Shown here one piece after another: positions 1 to 8,212 of a DNA stretch of 24,379 nucleotides. The notes beneath the pieces are model-generated. The model had not been told where the DNA came from, made no database searches, and was given only the letters and a program-made list of their open reading frames with translations. The first letter of the stretch is position 1. Each line of letters starts with the position of its first letter. Origin of the DNA: a virus. The position numbers and the translations under genes are program-made. The stretch is from positions 1-24,379 of the IMG/VR virus record IMGVR_UViG_3300025450_000118. The stretch is one strand, 5' to 3'.

Positions 1-1018
1 CGTCTGCGCCCTTCCACTTGTCAGGGATGAGGTCTTCGCGGCCTAGAGCCTTAGCGCGTGTCTTGATGTGAGCCTTGACCTTTGCTGGGTCTTTGGCACG
101 ACCAAATGCCTGGATAGCGTTCTTTAGATCGCCAATAGTCTTGATTGGGTATGAGCCGTCTGGGAGTGCTTCGCCCTTGTCACCGGCAAGCTCACGCTCT
201 GCCTGTGTGTAGTCCTTCTTTTCAACTTCTGGCTCAGTAACTTCTGCGTCGTCTGCGTCGGCAGCCTTCATCTCACGGTTAGCGGTTACGTTGTCCATGT
301 TCTGAGGAATGGTTGGTGAGTTCTGCAATTGGTCGTCTACTAAACCTTCTGGCTGTTCACCAGTTCCGTTGCATACTTCGCAAGGAGTGTCAAACTCTTC
401 GCTTGCTGTGTTGGTCTTTTTACCAGTTCCAGCGCAAGCGGTGCAGGCTTGAATAGCCTCGTACAACTCTGTTGGAGCGCCTTCTGGCTCTGTCATGATT
501 GCCTCGGTGTCGATGGCATCCTTTTCAATGTCTGCCATAGCAGTACCTTTCACTAATTTGCCCTTAACGGACTTTGCAAGTTCAATAACGCATGAAGGGT
601 TTGCTGGTCGGTCAACAAGCGAAACCTCTACGATTTTTCCTGAGCGGATCATTCCACCAGGGGCATCGGCTGACTTCTCAACGCGAGCGCCCTTGATACC
701 TACTGAGAAACCTGTGTAGATTCCTTCTTCAACTAGGCGAGCTGCTTCTGAGTCAACAATCTTGGCTTCAACGATGTAACCAGTTCCCGACTGCTCCATC
801 TCCATTGCCTTACCGATTGCCTTTGACTGGTGCATTTCGCGAATGTTGCCAATAGCAAACCACTCTGGCATGGCAGTCTTAAGCCACTCTGGGTCGCATA
901 TTTGCTCATCGAGGTCTAGGGTTGCGTCTGTTGCAAGACCCTTTACTCTGATGTAGCCATCTTCGCCACGCTTTGCAGTTAGTCCGCCGAAGTAGGCGTA
1001 GGTAATGTCTTGGGCCAT
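1..1018 (-). CDS. Prohead protease, HK97/XkdF-like (C-terminus runs off the window)
   Basis: Capsid maturation protease that should cleave scaffold and capsid protein inside the prohead. 339 residues are visible from the ATG at 1018, which follows a good AGGAG ribosome site; the stop is beyond position 1. The protease core shows EMHQ with H63, GFSVG with S105 and EVSLVDRPANPS at 131-142, the usual HK97 protease pattern. Unusually, residues 192-220 carry two CxxCxGxG units (CTACAGTG, CEVCNGTG), as in the DnaJ zinc centre. The tail after 270 (ALPDGSYPIK, AFGRAKDP, HIKTRAKALG) resembles a domain common at the end of phage head proteins. It directly follows the portal gene, and capsid is expected next. 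The family call is firm; the zinc role is inference. Confidence 0.88.
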   Translation of the reverse strand, partial: MAQDITYAYFGGLTAKRGEDGYIRVKGLATDATLDLDEQICDPEWLKTAMPEWFAIGNIREMHQSKAIGKAMEMEQSGTGYIVEAKIVDSEAARLVEEGIYTGFSVGIKGARVEKSADAPGGMIRSGKIVEVSLVDRPANPSCVIELAKSVKGKLVKGTAMADIEKDAIDTEAIMTEPEGAPTELYEAIQACTACAGTGKKTNTASEEFDTPCEVCNGTGEQPEGLVDDQLQNSPTIPQNMDNVTANREMKAADADDAEVTEPEVEKKDYTQAERELAGDKGEALPDGSYPIKTIGDLKNAIQAFGRAKDPAKVKAHIKTRAKALGREDLIPDKWKGAD

Positions 1019-1022
1019 TGGA

Positions 1023-3776
1023 TTATTCTCCTGTTGAAATTGTTGGTTCGGGTACTGTGCATTGACAATTTGGGTGAGCCGGTGGGTAGGCATCTCCGAT
1101 TGTGTGTTCGCCTTCTTGTGATAAACAAATATCACAGGCTCCTTCATACGTCACCCAAGTCCAGGTAGTTATACCTGCGGCTTGGTATGAGTCAATGACG
1201 GATGCGTTGTACGCTCGGTTTGTTTCGGTAACAGCAATCATGTCTGCGCGAGCAGGGTCGTTGATAAGGCTGTTAATTGAAGCGCTTATTTCTGTTTGTG
1301 AAGCATTTGAAGCCATACCGTTAGTAATAGCATCAACAATTCTGCTTAATGTAGTTCCTTGAATTGCTTGCGCGTCAGCGTCAGCCTGATCAAGAATACT
1401 TTGCAGTTTTTGTCCTACTTGAATAGGGGGAAGATTTAAGGCATTAGCAGCAGTTGTTAATCCAAATGTTGCTGCTTCGGATTGCATTGCTCCAATAGTA
1501 TTAGCAAGTTCGCTAGATGAAATTGTTACGTTGTGTTGTATTGCTTGTTGAGCAATTATTCTAAGAGCGGAAATGTCAGCACCCATTTTAGGCATTGACT
1601 CAAGTGCTTGTTTAATAGCCTTGTCAACGCCAACAACGCCAGCTGCAAGTGCGGCTAAAATTAAATTACGATACTTATTTTCAATTTGTGACTTTCCCTG
1701 TTTTCCGGGAAGGTCATTTACTGAGCCTCTTTTAGTAAGTGAACCTTTTGGGGTATCAGTTATCTCACTGTTCACGATGTTAGAAGCCCATTCGTAGATG
1801 TTCTCAGGCATTGGTGTAGCGCCCTTGACAATGAAGTACGCCTGTTCGTTAAGGTTGTCAGCGAGTTCTGCGTTGAATGTGGTGAAGTCAAATGCTCGCC
1901 AGTTGCCGCGCTTGTGGCGTGATTTGACGAAGCGACCAAAGTCTTTTAACTCTTCGGTCATTGCTGACTTCTGATCCGCAGGTGCGCCAACAGCAGGGAT
2001 GTCTTTCCCTACACCACCCTTTGGCGCTTGGCTTTCACCGACACCTTCTTGTGATGTATTTTGATTGACTTTGCCTTGTGCTTCTTGGCCTTGTGAATTT
2101 TCTTGGTCACTTGGTTGTCCTGTCTGTCCTATTGTTTCACCAGCAGCGTTAACATTTAACATTCCTCTAAGGAAAAGAACTGTATTTCCGGCAACGATGA
2201 ATGGTTCATCGGCTTCTGGCATATCGTAAAGGTTTTGTCCAAGTTCGCCCTGTACGTCGTTAAGAGTTTTCTGACCTGAGAAAAGTGAAGTCTGTAGCGC
2301 TTGTGCGCGGTTGCGCTCGTCAAGAGAAGATTTAATGTCGTTAAGTACAAATGTTACGTTTTTGCTTGCTCCGAGGTAACGACGTGAAAGAGAGTTAATG
2401 CAAGAAATAATGTAATCAGCCATTGGCTTTGTTGAAACAGTTTCAACGTTTTCTTGCTCACCTTCAAGTTGACCCTTACCACCACCGAGTCCGGCGCGAG
2501 CCACGACTCCAAGAGCTGATGGAGATACACCGAAGATAGATGCAATGCGCTTGATGATGTATTCGTCGTAGTCTGACTTGAATCGGTCAGCCATCTCTGG
2601 CATTGCAACAGGGTCGAAACCTTCAGGCAGAACCTTGATGCGGTGACGCTCTGCGGTGTTGCCTGTTAAACGTCCGTTGAGAATACGCTCAAACTCTGCT
2701 AGTTTGTGAATGTCCAACTCCTGAGAGTTAGTTTTCATAAACGTCATTGGCATTGAGCCGTTTTGGTATTCAGAGTTCATCCACACTTGACGGTTCAGGT
2801 ACAGAGAAGCGGCTGGGATTGCCTCTTCTACCGGACTGTAACCGTATGGACTCCATGTGCGACGGTTCTTAACAAAGACTGATAGTTGGTCGGTAAGGAA
2901 CTCTTTGTCTCGACCTGTTCCTGCGTAGAACTCGCCGTCTGCATCTGGTGAAGCAATGAATTCGCCGCGCGGAAAACCCCATAAGACTTGTTGGTAGGCA
3001 GGTTGTGGTGGGTGAGGAATGTCGCCTCGGTTGTCAAGAAGAATTTTAATAGTCGGTGCGTCAATAACGTCAAAACCTAAAACATTGCCCTTGAAGTTGT
3101 AACGAGGGTAGACACACCATTGGTCGTAAGTAAAAATTTGCCAGAGTGACTCGGTAATCCATTCAGAAAACGTGCGGTCAGAAGCAACGTAAGGGTTTTC
3201 CCAGAATTCGTTAAGTCGGTTAATTTCATCGCCGTACTTCTCACGACCAATTAACGCAGCTTTGGCGTGTGAGCAATTCTCTTCTTCCATAATGTCTGAG
3301 ATTGCTTGATCTGAAAGAGTCCACGATGGCTGTTGTTTAACAATGTCACCAACGCGAATTTCAATGGCGCGGTGAATAATGTCACACTGCTCAGCAAGTG
3401 AGTTAAGAACTTGAAACGGAACCTCGGTCTGCGTGAGGTTGAGGTTGATTGCAGTCTGGTATTCGTACTTACGAGGTAGAGCGCGACCTGAGTCGTCAAG
3501 TACAACGTCGATTGGTGCAGGAAGTAGTGGTGCAGCTGGGCCGAGCATGGCTCCGAAACCACCGCCACCTTCTACGAACCCAGGGCGAGGCATTGGAACT
3601 GCTTGTCCGACTGTCGTTACAATACCCTGACCTGCGGTTGACATTTCGTTAGCAGCGTAGGCAGAGTTGTATCCGCCAGCATTTCCCAGTGGGGAATTAG
3701 CCATCCCTGCTTTTTGTAATTCAGCAACAATTTCCGCTGCGAGCGTAGTCTTGTTCTTTCGCTTGAATAGAGCCAC
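1023..3776 (-). CDS. Portal protein fused to MuF-like head protein
   Basis: Residues 1 to about 560 are a phage portal (dodecameric DNA gateway at the capsid vertex): an upstream QTEVPFQVLNSLAEQCDIIHRAIEIRVG segment (given here as context) and SPYGYSPVEEAI are portal-like. A Gln/Gly/Asn-rich linker follows at about 570-640. The C-terminus holds a MuF-type domain: MIAVTETNRAYN and the closing cysteine/histidine pattern CDIC...HPNCQC. At 917 residues it is about twice a normal portal. The start is GTG at 3776, immediately after the terL stop with no spacer; a GAGG at the end of terL probably serves as ribosome site. MuF domains normally form separate minor head proteins, so the fusion is a single-chain version of two neighbours. 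Confidence 0.88.
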   Translation of the reverse strand: MALFKRKNKTTLAAEIVAELQKAGMANSPLGNAGGYNSAYAANEMSTAGQGIVTTVGQAVPMPRPGFVEGGGGFGAMLGPAAPLLPAPIDVVLDDSGRALPRKYEYQTAINLNLTQTEVPFQVLNSLAEQCDIIHRAIEIRVGDIVKQQPSWTLSDQAISDIMEEENCSHAKAALIGREKYGDEINRLNEFWENPYVASDRTFSEWITESLWQIFTYDQWCVYPRYNFKGNVLGFDVIDAPTIKILLDNRGDIPHPPQPAYQQVLWGFPRGEFIASPDADGEFYAGTGRDKEFLTDQLSVFVKNRRTWSPYGYSPVEEAIPAASLYLNRQVWMNSEYQNGSMPMTFMKTNSQELDIHKLAEFERILNGRLTGNTAERHRIKVLPEGFDPVAMPEMADRFKSDYDEYIIKRIASIFGVSPSALGVVARAGLGGGKGQLEGEQENVETVSTKPMADYIISCINSLSRRYLGASKNVTFVLNDIKSSLDERNRAQALQTSLFSGQKTLNDVQGELGQNLYDMPEADEPFIVAGNTVLFLRGMLNVNAAGETIGQTGQPSDQENSQGQEAQGKVNQNTSQEGVGESQAPKGGVGKDIPAVGAPADQKSAMTEELKDFGRFVKSRHKRGNWRAFDFTTFNAELADNLNEQAYFIVKGATPMPENIYEWASNIVNSEITDTPKGSLTKRGSVNDLPGKQGKSQIENKYRNLILAALAAGVVGVDKAIKQALESMPKMGADISALRIIAQQAIQHNVTISSSELANTIGAMQSEAATFGLTTAANALNLPPIQVGQKLQSILDQADADAQAIQGTTLSRIVDAITNGMASNASQTEISASINSLINDPARADMIAVTETNRAYNASVIDSYQAAGITTWTWVTYEGACDICLSQEGEHTIGDAYPPAHPNCQCTVPEPTISTGE

Positions 3777-5219
3777 TTATTGTCCTCGGTGAGATGGGTT
3801 GATGCCTGATGAGTATAACTGCGTTGTTGGTTCTCTCAATAGAACACCACAACCTCTGCAATTAAATGCTTCAACGGCGTTTGGATGTCCACACGCGCCA
3901 CACGACGGTGCGAGTTGTGCAAAAAATCTATCAGCCGAAGAACCGGTAGCGAGTTTCAACTCCGCTAAGGCGTGAACTAAAGCGTCAAGTCGGTCTGGTG
4001 AGTATCCACTATCAGGAAGCCAGCCGGTCATTTGGTCTTCTAATACTGCAAATTCTCCGACGTGCGATACGCGGCCTTGCTCATAGAGCGCAGCTATCGG
4101 TTCGGCGCGGAGTCTTTTACCTAGTTTCGCAACAATTCCTGAGTAAGGAATGGTCGGGTCAACTGATCTAAGCGTTAATTCGACCATGTCGCCACCTTGA
4201 TTCTTTTCGGCAACAATTCGGTCAGCGTTAAATTCGTTAAAGGCTTTTATGGCCCGGTTAGCCCACCCAGAAGGAGTATCACGGCAACTGCGGTCAGCAA
4301 GAACATACGCGCGTCCGTCTTCTCCTTTAGCAACGACGACTATTCCAGTCTCGTCAGCATTTTCACCTGATGTGGTGGCTGGGTCAACTGCAACTACAAT
4401 CCTGACCAACTCTGGGGCTTCTTTCACCCTTGTAGAGTCAATCATCTCCAATGTCCATAGGGCATCGGGGTTGTCAGTTAACAATTCACCGTAAAGTTCC
4501 TGTCGTCCGATACGAGTTCCCTCATAACGGTTTCGCAATTCAGCGAGCGCAGCCTCAGACAGGTTAGCTGCATTATCAAACGTACTACCTCTTGTGACGA
4601 CTACGGAACCGTCTGTGCGGTTTACAAACTCTTTAATAAGTTTCGTCGGGCGAGGTGTCGTCGTGATAACGACTTGTGGGTTTCCAATTCGAAGCGCCGG
4701 TGCTAAACCAGCAGTCCATGTTTCTTCATAGCGCCATGCAGCGAATTCGTCCAACCATGCGCCAGACAAGTTAAGTCCACGCGCTCGGTCTGGTTCATCT
4801 GCGGAAATCATGTGAATTTTAGAGCCGTTAGACAAAGTGACTTGTCCGTTGGTCTTGTTGTAGTGGCGAAGTTGTCCGGGTTGTAGCGATTTAATAATTC
4901 CCGAAGGGCCTTCTATGCAAGTACGGCGTACGTCGGTGAAGGTCGGCGCTACTACTGCCCATTCGGTGTTTTCTTGCAGTAGTGCTTGTTCGAGTAGCCA
5001 GCCAGAGCCGGTGAAGGTCTTTCCCCAGCCTCGTCCGCTAATCACTAGCCAAATACGCCAGTCGCCTTCGGGTGGGAGTTGTTCGGGTCGTGCGCTCTGG
5101 CGATACCTAGAGTTCGTGACCGCTTTCTTCGCTTGCTCCGCTTCCAGTTGTTGCTTCAATAGCTCTAACTGTTCCAGTTTCCTGAGTTCCGCTAAGCGTT
5201 GCTCCGCTATCGTCGCCAT
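3777..5219 (-). CDS. terL: Terminase large subunit with C-terminal zinc ribbon
   Basis: DNA-packaging motor and headful or site nuclease. An N-terminal charged coiled coil (residues 5-33) precedes the ATPase: Walker A GRGWGKT at 62-68, Walker B WLDEF at 155-159 and the coupling motif TTTPRP at 186-191. The nuclease domain begins with VVAVDPATT, whose D279 is the first metal ligand. Near the C-terminus C440, C443, C454 and C457 form a CxxC-N10-CxxC zinc ribbon, an extra not needed by the family. The proposed ATG at 5219 overlaps terS by 113 bp; the coiled coil in this frame argues that the overlap is real, but a later start cannot be excluded. Confidence 0.93.
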   Translation of the reverse strand: MATIAEQRLAELRKLEQLELLKQQLEAEQAKKAVTNSRYRQSARPEQLPPEGDWRIWLVISGRGWGKTFTGSGWLLEQALLQENTEWAVVAPTFTDVRRTCIEGPSGIIKSLQPGQLRHYNKTNGQVTLSNGSKIHMISADEPDRARGLNLSGAWLDEFAAWRYEETWTAGLAPALRIGNPQVVITTTPRPTKLIKEFVNRTDGSVVVTRGSTFDNAANLSEAALAELRNRYEGTRIGRQELYGELLTDNPDALWTLEMIDSTRVKEAPELVRIVVAVDPATTSGENADETGIVVVAKGEDGRAYVLADRSCRDTPSGWANRAIKAFNEFNADRIVAEKNQGGDMVELTLRSVDPTIPYSGIVAKLGKRLRAEPIAALYEQGRVSHVGEFAVLEDQMTGWLPDSGYSPDRLDALVHALAELKLATGSSADRFFAQLAPSCGACGHPNAVEAFNCRGCGVLLREPTTQLYSSGINPSHRGQ

Positions 5220-5646
5220 CTTCTACCCCTAGTTGATTTTGTAGGCGAATAATCTCGCTTTGTATGTAGTCAAGTGTGATTACTTCGTGTCGGATTGGTG
5301 CGTCTAGTCCGAGTAGTTTTGTGCGTCGGTCTTGGATCGCCAGCACTCGGTCAATAGCGAATAGCGCTCCGCCTTTTGCGTCGGGGTCTAGTGCTTTTTT
5401 CATGGCGACTTCTAGGAGTGCGTCTAGGCGCTCATTCTCTAATCTTCGGTATTCATCTACCGCCTCGGCTGGAATTGCTGCAAGGGCGTTCTGCACTCGG
5501 TAGTAGGCGTGAGACTTGGAGATTCCTAGCGCCTCTGCGATTCGGCTATACGTCATGCCGCTAGATCTAAGGCGTAGCGCCTCGGTATCTTTCATAGCTG
5601 ATTCAGCAGTTTTAACGAAACCGCCGCGAGAATTTACACTAGGCAT
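5107..5646 (-). CDS. terS: Terminase small subunit
   Basis: DNA-recognition subunit of the packaging motor. Residues about 20-55 form a helix-turn-helix (MTYSRIAEALGISKSHAYYR) typical of TerS and of resolvase-like HTH proteins. A helical middle (ENERLDALLEVAMKKALD, residues about 69-86) fits the oligomerisation region, and the C-terminal 45 residues are a low-complexity Gly/Ser/Thr/Glu tail that would contact TerL. AAGGGA lies 5 nt before the ATG. It sits directly upstream of terL, as usual. The tail is encoded by the same DNA as the terL N-terminus (113-bp overlap). The call depends mainly on the HTH and on position. Confidence 0.8.
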   Translation of the reverse strand: MPSVNSRGGFVKTAESAMKDTEALRLRSSGMTYSRIAEALGISKSHAYYRVQNALAAIPAEAVDEYRRLENERLDALLEVAMKKALDPDAKGGALFAIDRVLAIQDRRTKLLGLDAPIRHEVITLDYIQSEIIRLQNQLGVEDGDDSGATLSGTQETGTVRAIEATTGSGASEESGHEL

Positions 5647-5739
5647 TGTATCCCTTAGCTTGTGGACGCTATGCGCGCATAATACCTATAAAGAATAGCA
5701 CAATGGTAACAAGCGCGCTCTATAAGGCGATTCTGACGG
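5647..5739 (-). promoter_or_regulatory. Possible terS promoter in a 93-bp gap
   Basis: The gap between the Ntn hydrolase gene and terS contains, on the minus strand, a TATTAT hexamer preceded by GG (at about 5681-5686), 31 nt before the terS start codon. No good -35 hexamer is seen at 16-18 nt, so this is a weak candidate. No terminator hairpin with a U-run is visible here. Confidence 0.3.
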
Positions 5740-6249
5740 TTACAAGGTTAGAATGGTGAATGGGCTACGGACGCTAGTAATATGCTCTTCAGCGGCCTCT
5801 AGGGCGCGTATTAGGCTACTCTCATCCGGTCTCTCACTTGTCGCAACGTATAAAGCGCCTAGAGCTACCGCCGCGCCACTACCTATCGCGCCATAGGATA
5901 CGCCATCCGCATTAGGTCTAGCCGCTATCGCTCCTCTATCCGAGTTGATTTCATAGATCACGCCGCGCTCTATTGCAAGTAGAGACCAGTCGTCTTTAAG
6001 AGCGTCCTCTAGTTTCACTACGTCTAGTAACTGATTCAAGCTAGGGGAATAGGCGCTACTAGCGGCCTTGTGCCATAAGTACCCGGCGCGCCACGATCCG
6101 GCGAAACCTAGCAGCAGGTCACCATAGCGGCCTATCTTAGGCGTAGAGCTACGAGACGCCAGCCCGGTATCGTCACTACTTAAACAGTCGCTACCGATCC
6201 ACGCGCCGCCATCCTTACCCGGTACGATTAGGCCGGCTACTACCGTCAT
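5740..6249 (-). CDS. Proteasome/HslV-like Ntn-hydrolase
   Basis: 169 residues, close to HslV (about 175) and shorter than actinobacterial proteasome beta subunits. It starts MTVVAGLI, so removal of Met would expose the catalytic Thr1. The expected partners are placed as in the family: Asp20 in WIGSD (D17 in HslV, with three extra residues before it), Lys37 in STPKIG (K33), and the GSG of YGAIGSGAAVALGAL. PKIGRYGDLLLGFAGSW matches the strand pair after the lysine. No propeptide is present, which resembles HslV rather than PrcB. The product may be a self-compartmentalising protease or an amidohydrolase of the same fold. It stands between the clamp operon and terS. No alpha subunit or ATPase partner is in the window. 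The ribosome site is weak. Confidence 0.75.
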   Translation of the reverse strand: MTVVAGLIVPGKDGGAWIGSDCLSSDDTGLASRSSTPKIGRYGDLLLGFAGSWRAGYLWHKAASSAYSPSLNQLLDVVKLEDALKDDWSLLAIERGVIYEINSDRGAIAARPNADGVSYGAIGSGAAVALGALYVATSERPDESSLIRALEAAEEHITSVRSPFTILTL

Positions 6250-6320
6250 AGAGTTGCTTCAATTAGGGGCGCATAAGTCATTAGACCAGTTTAGGCCATG
6301 AGACTAGGCCGCGCTCCGAT

Positions 6321-6551
6321 TCATTCGCTCCCGTCATCCTTAAGCCTACGCCGCCACCGGTAGCCATTCTTTAGGTATAAAGGGACGTAGGCCAGCGCTG
6401 CAAGGGTAAAACCGTACTGGCCAGTATTCAGGCCATAGATAGACCAGGCCACGCTATTAGCCGCCAGTAGTAGCCATGCTAGCCAATAACGCCGCCCGGC
6501 TAGATACGCTCCCACCATCCCTACAAGCTCCAAGACGAATGACCAGATCAC
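6321..6551 (-). CDS. Small three-helix membrane protein, PnuC-like half
   Basis: 76 residues with three hydrophobic segments (about 3-20, 22-38 and 46-61) and a basic tail (NGYRWRRRLKDD). The pattern of Trp, Tyr, Asn and GQYGF recalls one half of the PnuC vitamin-transporter fold; small proteins of this kind are common in actinobacterial phages, where they are often left as membrane proteins or suspected holins. The start is GTG at 6551; the first internal ATG would remove the first helix, so GTG is preferred. Its role is not known. Confidence 0.65.
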   Translation of the reverse strand: MIWSFVLELVGMVGAYLAGRRYWLAWLLLAANSVAWSIYGLNTGQYGFTLAALAYVPLYLKNGYRWRRRLKDDGSE

Positions 6552-7086
6552 CTAACAAGCCTAGACCATGAGACCGGGAGCGCTGCCACTAGGAGCGCTT
6601 TAGGTGATAACTAAGGCGCGACACTACTAAAGGCCAATAAATACGATCGAAGACTAAAAGCCGCCACCTTACGCGCCACCTTATGGCAATAGAGACCGGC
6701 AGAACTAAGGCCGCTCCAATAGGCCACCGGGAGCAATAAGACCGCTCCAATAGAAGACCGGGAGCGCTGCCACCAGTCGAAGACCGGCAGAATAGGCCAC
6801 CGGCAGAATAGACCGATTCAATAAAGCTACTAAGACTAGACCGGGATAAGACCTAGAGACCATAGGACGCGATTAGAGGCCATGAGACGCGACAAGGCTA
6901 AACAAGGTAAGACCGGGCTAAACAAGGCTAAGACGGGCGATCTAGGAGCATTAGGTAAGAGCTGGCGTTCTAACGCTTAGACGGATGACGACCCTAAGAA
7001 TTAGACCATCCATCCAATTAGTCCACTAAAGACGAATAGCCTACCCGGTTAAGGGTAGACCATCCATCCTAGTTAGGTTAGTTCAG
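6552..7086. repeat. Gene-free 535-bp stretch of degenerate short direct repeats
   Basis: All six frames are full of stops. The DNA consists of loosely repeated purine-rich words built on GACCGG, GGCC and CAATAG. Exact repeats include AGACCGGGAGCGCTGCCAC at 6571-6589 and 6755-6773, CCGCTCCAATAG at 6711 and 6742, ACCGGCAGAATAG at 6783 and 6799 (16-bp step), GGCTAAACAAGG at 6896 and 6916 (20-bp step), and TAGACCATCCATCC near 7002 and 7066. The layout suggests an old, diverged tandem array with a step of about 15-20 bp. No tRNA, CRISPR unit or clear terminator is seen. A function as a protein-binding array or RNA is open. Confidence 0.7.
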
Positions 7087-7251
7087 CTATTCCGCGCTAG
7101 TTAGTTTCCTACACTCTAAGCACAATAGGACTACCATAGTTACCTTGTTTAGGGTTAGCATCCCTCCATAGGTTTTAGTACTACCGCATCCCTCGCATAT
7201 AAGCCTAGATTCTTTTACTATTGTTTTATCGGCCCTAATTTTAGTAGTCAT
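7087..7251 (-). CDS. Zinc-ribbon micro-protein, 54 aa
   Basis: Short reading frame starting MTTKIRADKTIVKE and ending KLTSAE. It has two cysteine pairs, CEGC and CLEC, about 26 residues apart, the pattern of a small zinc ribbon. Its ATG overlaps the stop of the gene before it (TAATG, one shared base), which fits the coupled arrangement of the whole clamp operon and supports it as a real gene. It is the last gene before the gene-free repeat stretch. Function unknown. Confidence 0.7.
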   Translation of the reverse strand: MTTKIRADKTIVKESRLICEGCGSTKTYGGMLTLNKVTMVVLLCLECRKLTSAE

Positions 7252-7454
7252 TAGTCACCATCCCTAGACGCAATAGCGTCATTCAGTCCACGAAGACTTA
7301 AAGCGTCACAAGCTGCCCTAAGGCTATCCAAGATAGTTATAAAGTTAAATGATTCACTAGCCTTTTGATTAGTCAGACCGTCCTCGTTAATCTCGCGTAA
7401 TTCTGCTACTAGATCACTTAGCCGGTCTCCTATCATTCCGTAAGTTAGCGCCAT
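7251..7454 (-). CDS. Hypothetical protein, 67 aa
   Basis: Helical, acidic small protein (MALTYGMIGDRLSDLVAEL at the start) with no motif I recognise. A strong GGAGG lies 8 nt before the ATG, inside the end of the upstream gene, with a 10-bp overlap. Gene spacing and ribosome site support translation. Confidence 0.65.
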   Translation of the reverse strand: MALTYGMIGDRLSDLVAELREINEDGLTNQKASESFNFITILDSLRAACDALSLRGLNDAIASRDGD

Positions 7455-7606
7455 GACTTAACCTCCTCTACTATTGCGGCGAATTCGTACGCCGGCATTG
7501 TCTCTAATTCCTTTTTAAATGCTTTATAGCCTTTATCTTCAGCGCTTTGCTCATCTTCAGCGTTTATAGTGTAAGTGTAGCTATAGGTAACGTAGAATTC
7601 ACTCAT
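7445..7606 (-). CDS. Hypothetical protein, 53 aa
   Basis: Begins MSEFYVTYSYTYTINAEDEQ and ends EEVKSWR. A beta strand-like start rich in Tyr/Thr is followed by an acidic helix; the first half looks like a single strand of a small alpha/beta domain. It shares ATGA with the upstream membrane-protein gene and overlaps the downstream gene by 10 bp, so it fills an otherwise odd gap in the operon. Function unknown. Confidence 0.6.
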   Translation of the reverse strand: MSEFYVTYSYTYTINAEDEQSAEDKGYKAFKKELETMPAYEFAAIVEEVKSWR

Positions 7607-7890
7607 GACTTACCATCCTTAGCATTACGCCGGGCTAATTCATTCCAAGCCGCTAGGGTCTTATCCTTATGGTCTCCCGGCGCTAACTTATGTAGGCGAT
7701 TCGTTACCCATATCAGGGCCACGCTAAATAGAACCCATAACGTAGCCATCACTACGCCATTGGATTCGATCACGCGCCAATTTAGTAGCCATCCGTGTAG
7801 TTCACAAGTACGAGCTGCCAGATACCCTAGCGCCACGTCTATAAACCTCGCGGCCACGTGTAACCGGTGCATTTTTTTAGTGTTAGACAT
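7603..7890 (-). CDS. Small membrane protein, 95 aa
   Basis: One clear transmembrane helix at about residues 46-62 (VVMATLWVLFSVALIWV) and a weaker hydrophobic stretch at about 16-26; basic N-terminus and a charged C-terminal tail (GDHKDKTLAAWNELARR). It overlaps the upstream gene by 8 bp and shares ATGA with the downstream one. No family recognised. The presence of a membrane protein inside a clamp operon is unexplained. Confidence 0.65.
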   Translation of the reverse strand: MSNTKKMHRLHVAARFIDVALGYLAARTCELHGWLLNWRVIESNGVVMATLWVLFSVALIWVTNRLHKLAPGDHKDKTLAAWNELARRNAKDGKS

Positions 7891-8212
7891 TCTCCACCTC
7901 GTAACATTCTGCCAATTCGCTAAGGTAAGCGGCTACTTCCGGCGCGTATGAAGTAGTTTCATAAGTGTCATCCCACCAGTTCACCTTAATAGTTAGGTAA
8001 TCGCTACCAATTCGGCTAATTACCCTAGTAGATGGGCCGCCATAACTGACTAACAATTCTACGCCGCTAGGATCAGGATTATCTTGATTCCCTAATGACT
8101 GACGGAATAGTACTACTACCTCTAAACATTCGCTAACGTAGTTATCTATCGCGTCACCGGTTAGGTCTTCTAATTCGCGCGCTAGGTCTTCTGCTATCGC
8201 CTTAGATTCCAT
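7883..8212 (-). CDS. Hypothetical acidic protein, 109 aa
   Basis: Begins MESKAIAEDLARELEDLTG; the middle has strand-like segments (GVELLVSYGG, YLTIKVNWWDDTYE) and the end is a helix. It is strongly acidic. Its ATG shares one base with the dnaN-like stop (TAATG), so the two are probably co-translated and could be functionally linked, but I recognise no domain. Confidence 0.65.
   Translation of the reverse strand: MESKAIAEDLARELEDLTGDAIDNYVSECLEVVVLFRQSLGNQDNPDPSGVELLVSYGGPSTRVISRIGSDYLTIKVNWWDDTYETTSYAPEVAAYLSELAECYEVENV

Noticed and set aside
495-719. Plus-strand frames opposite the protease, portal, terL and other genes
   Set aside because: They lie wholly within convincing minus-strand genes and show no motif or ribosome site.
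6552-7086. CRISPR array or tRNA cluster
   Set aside because: Repeat units differ in length and sequence, there are no regular spacers, and no cloverleaf arms such as a GGTTCGA loop are seen.
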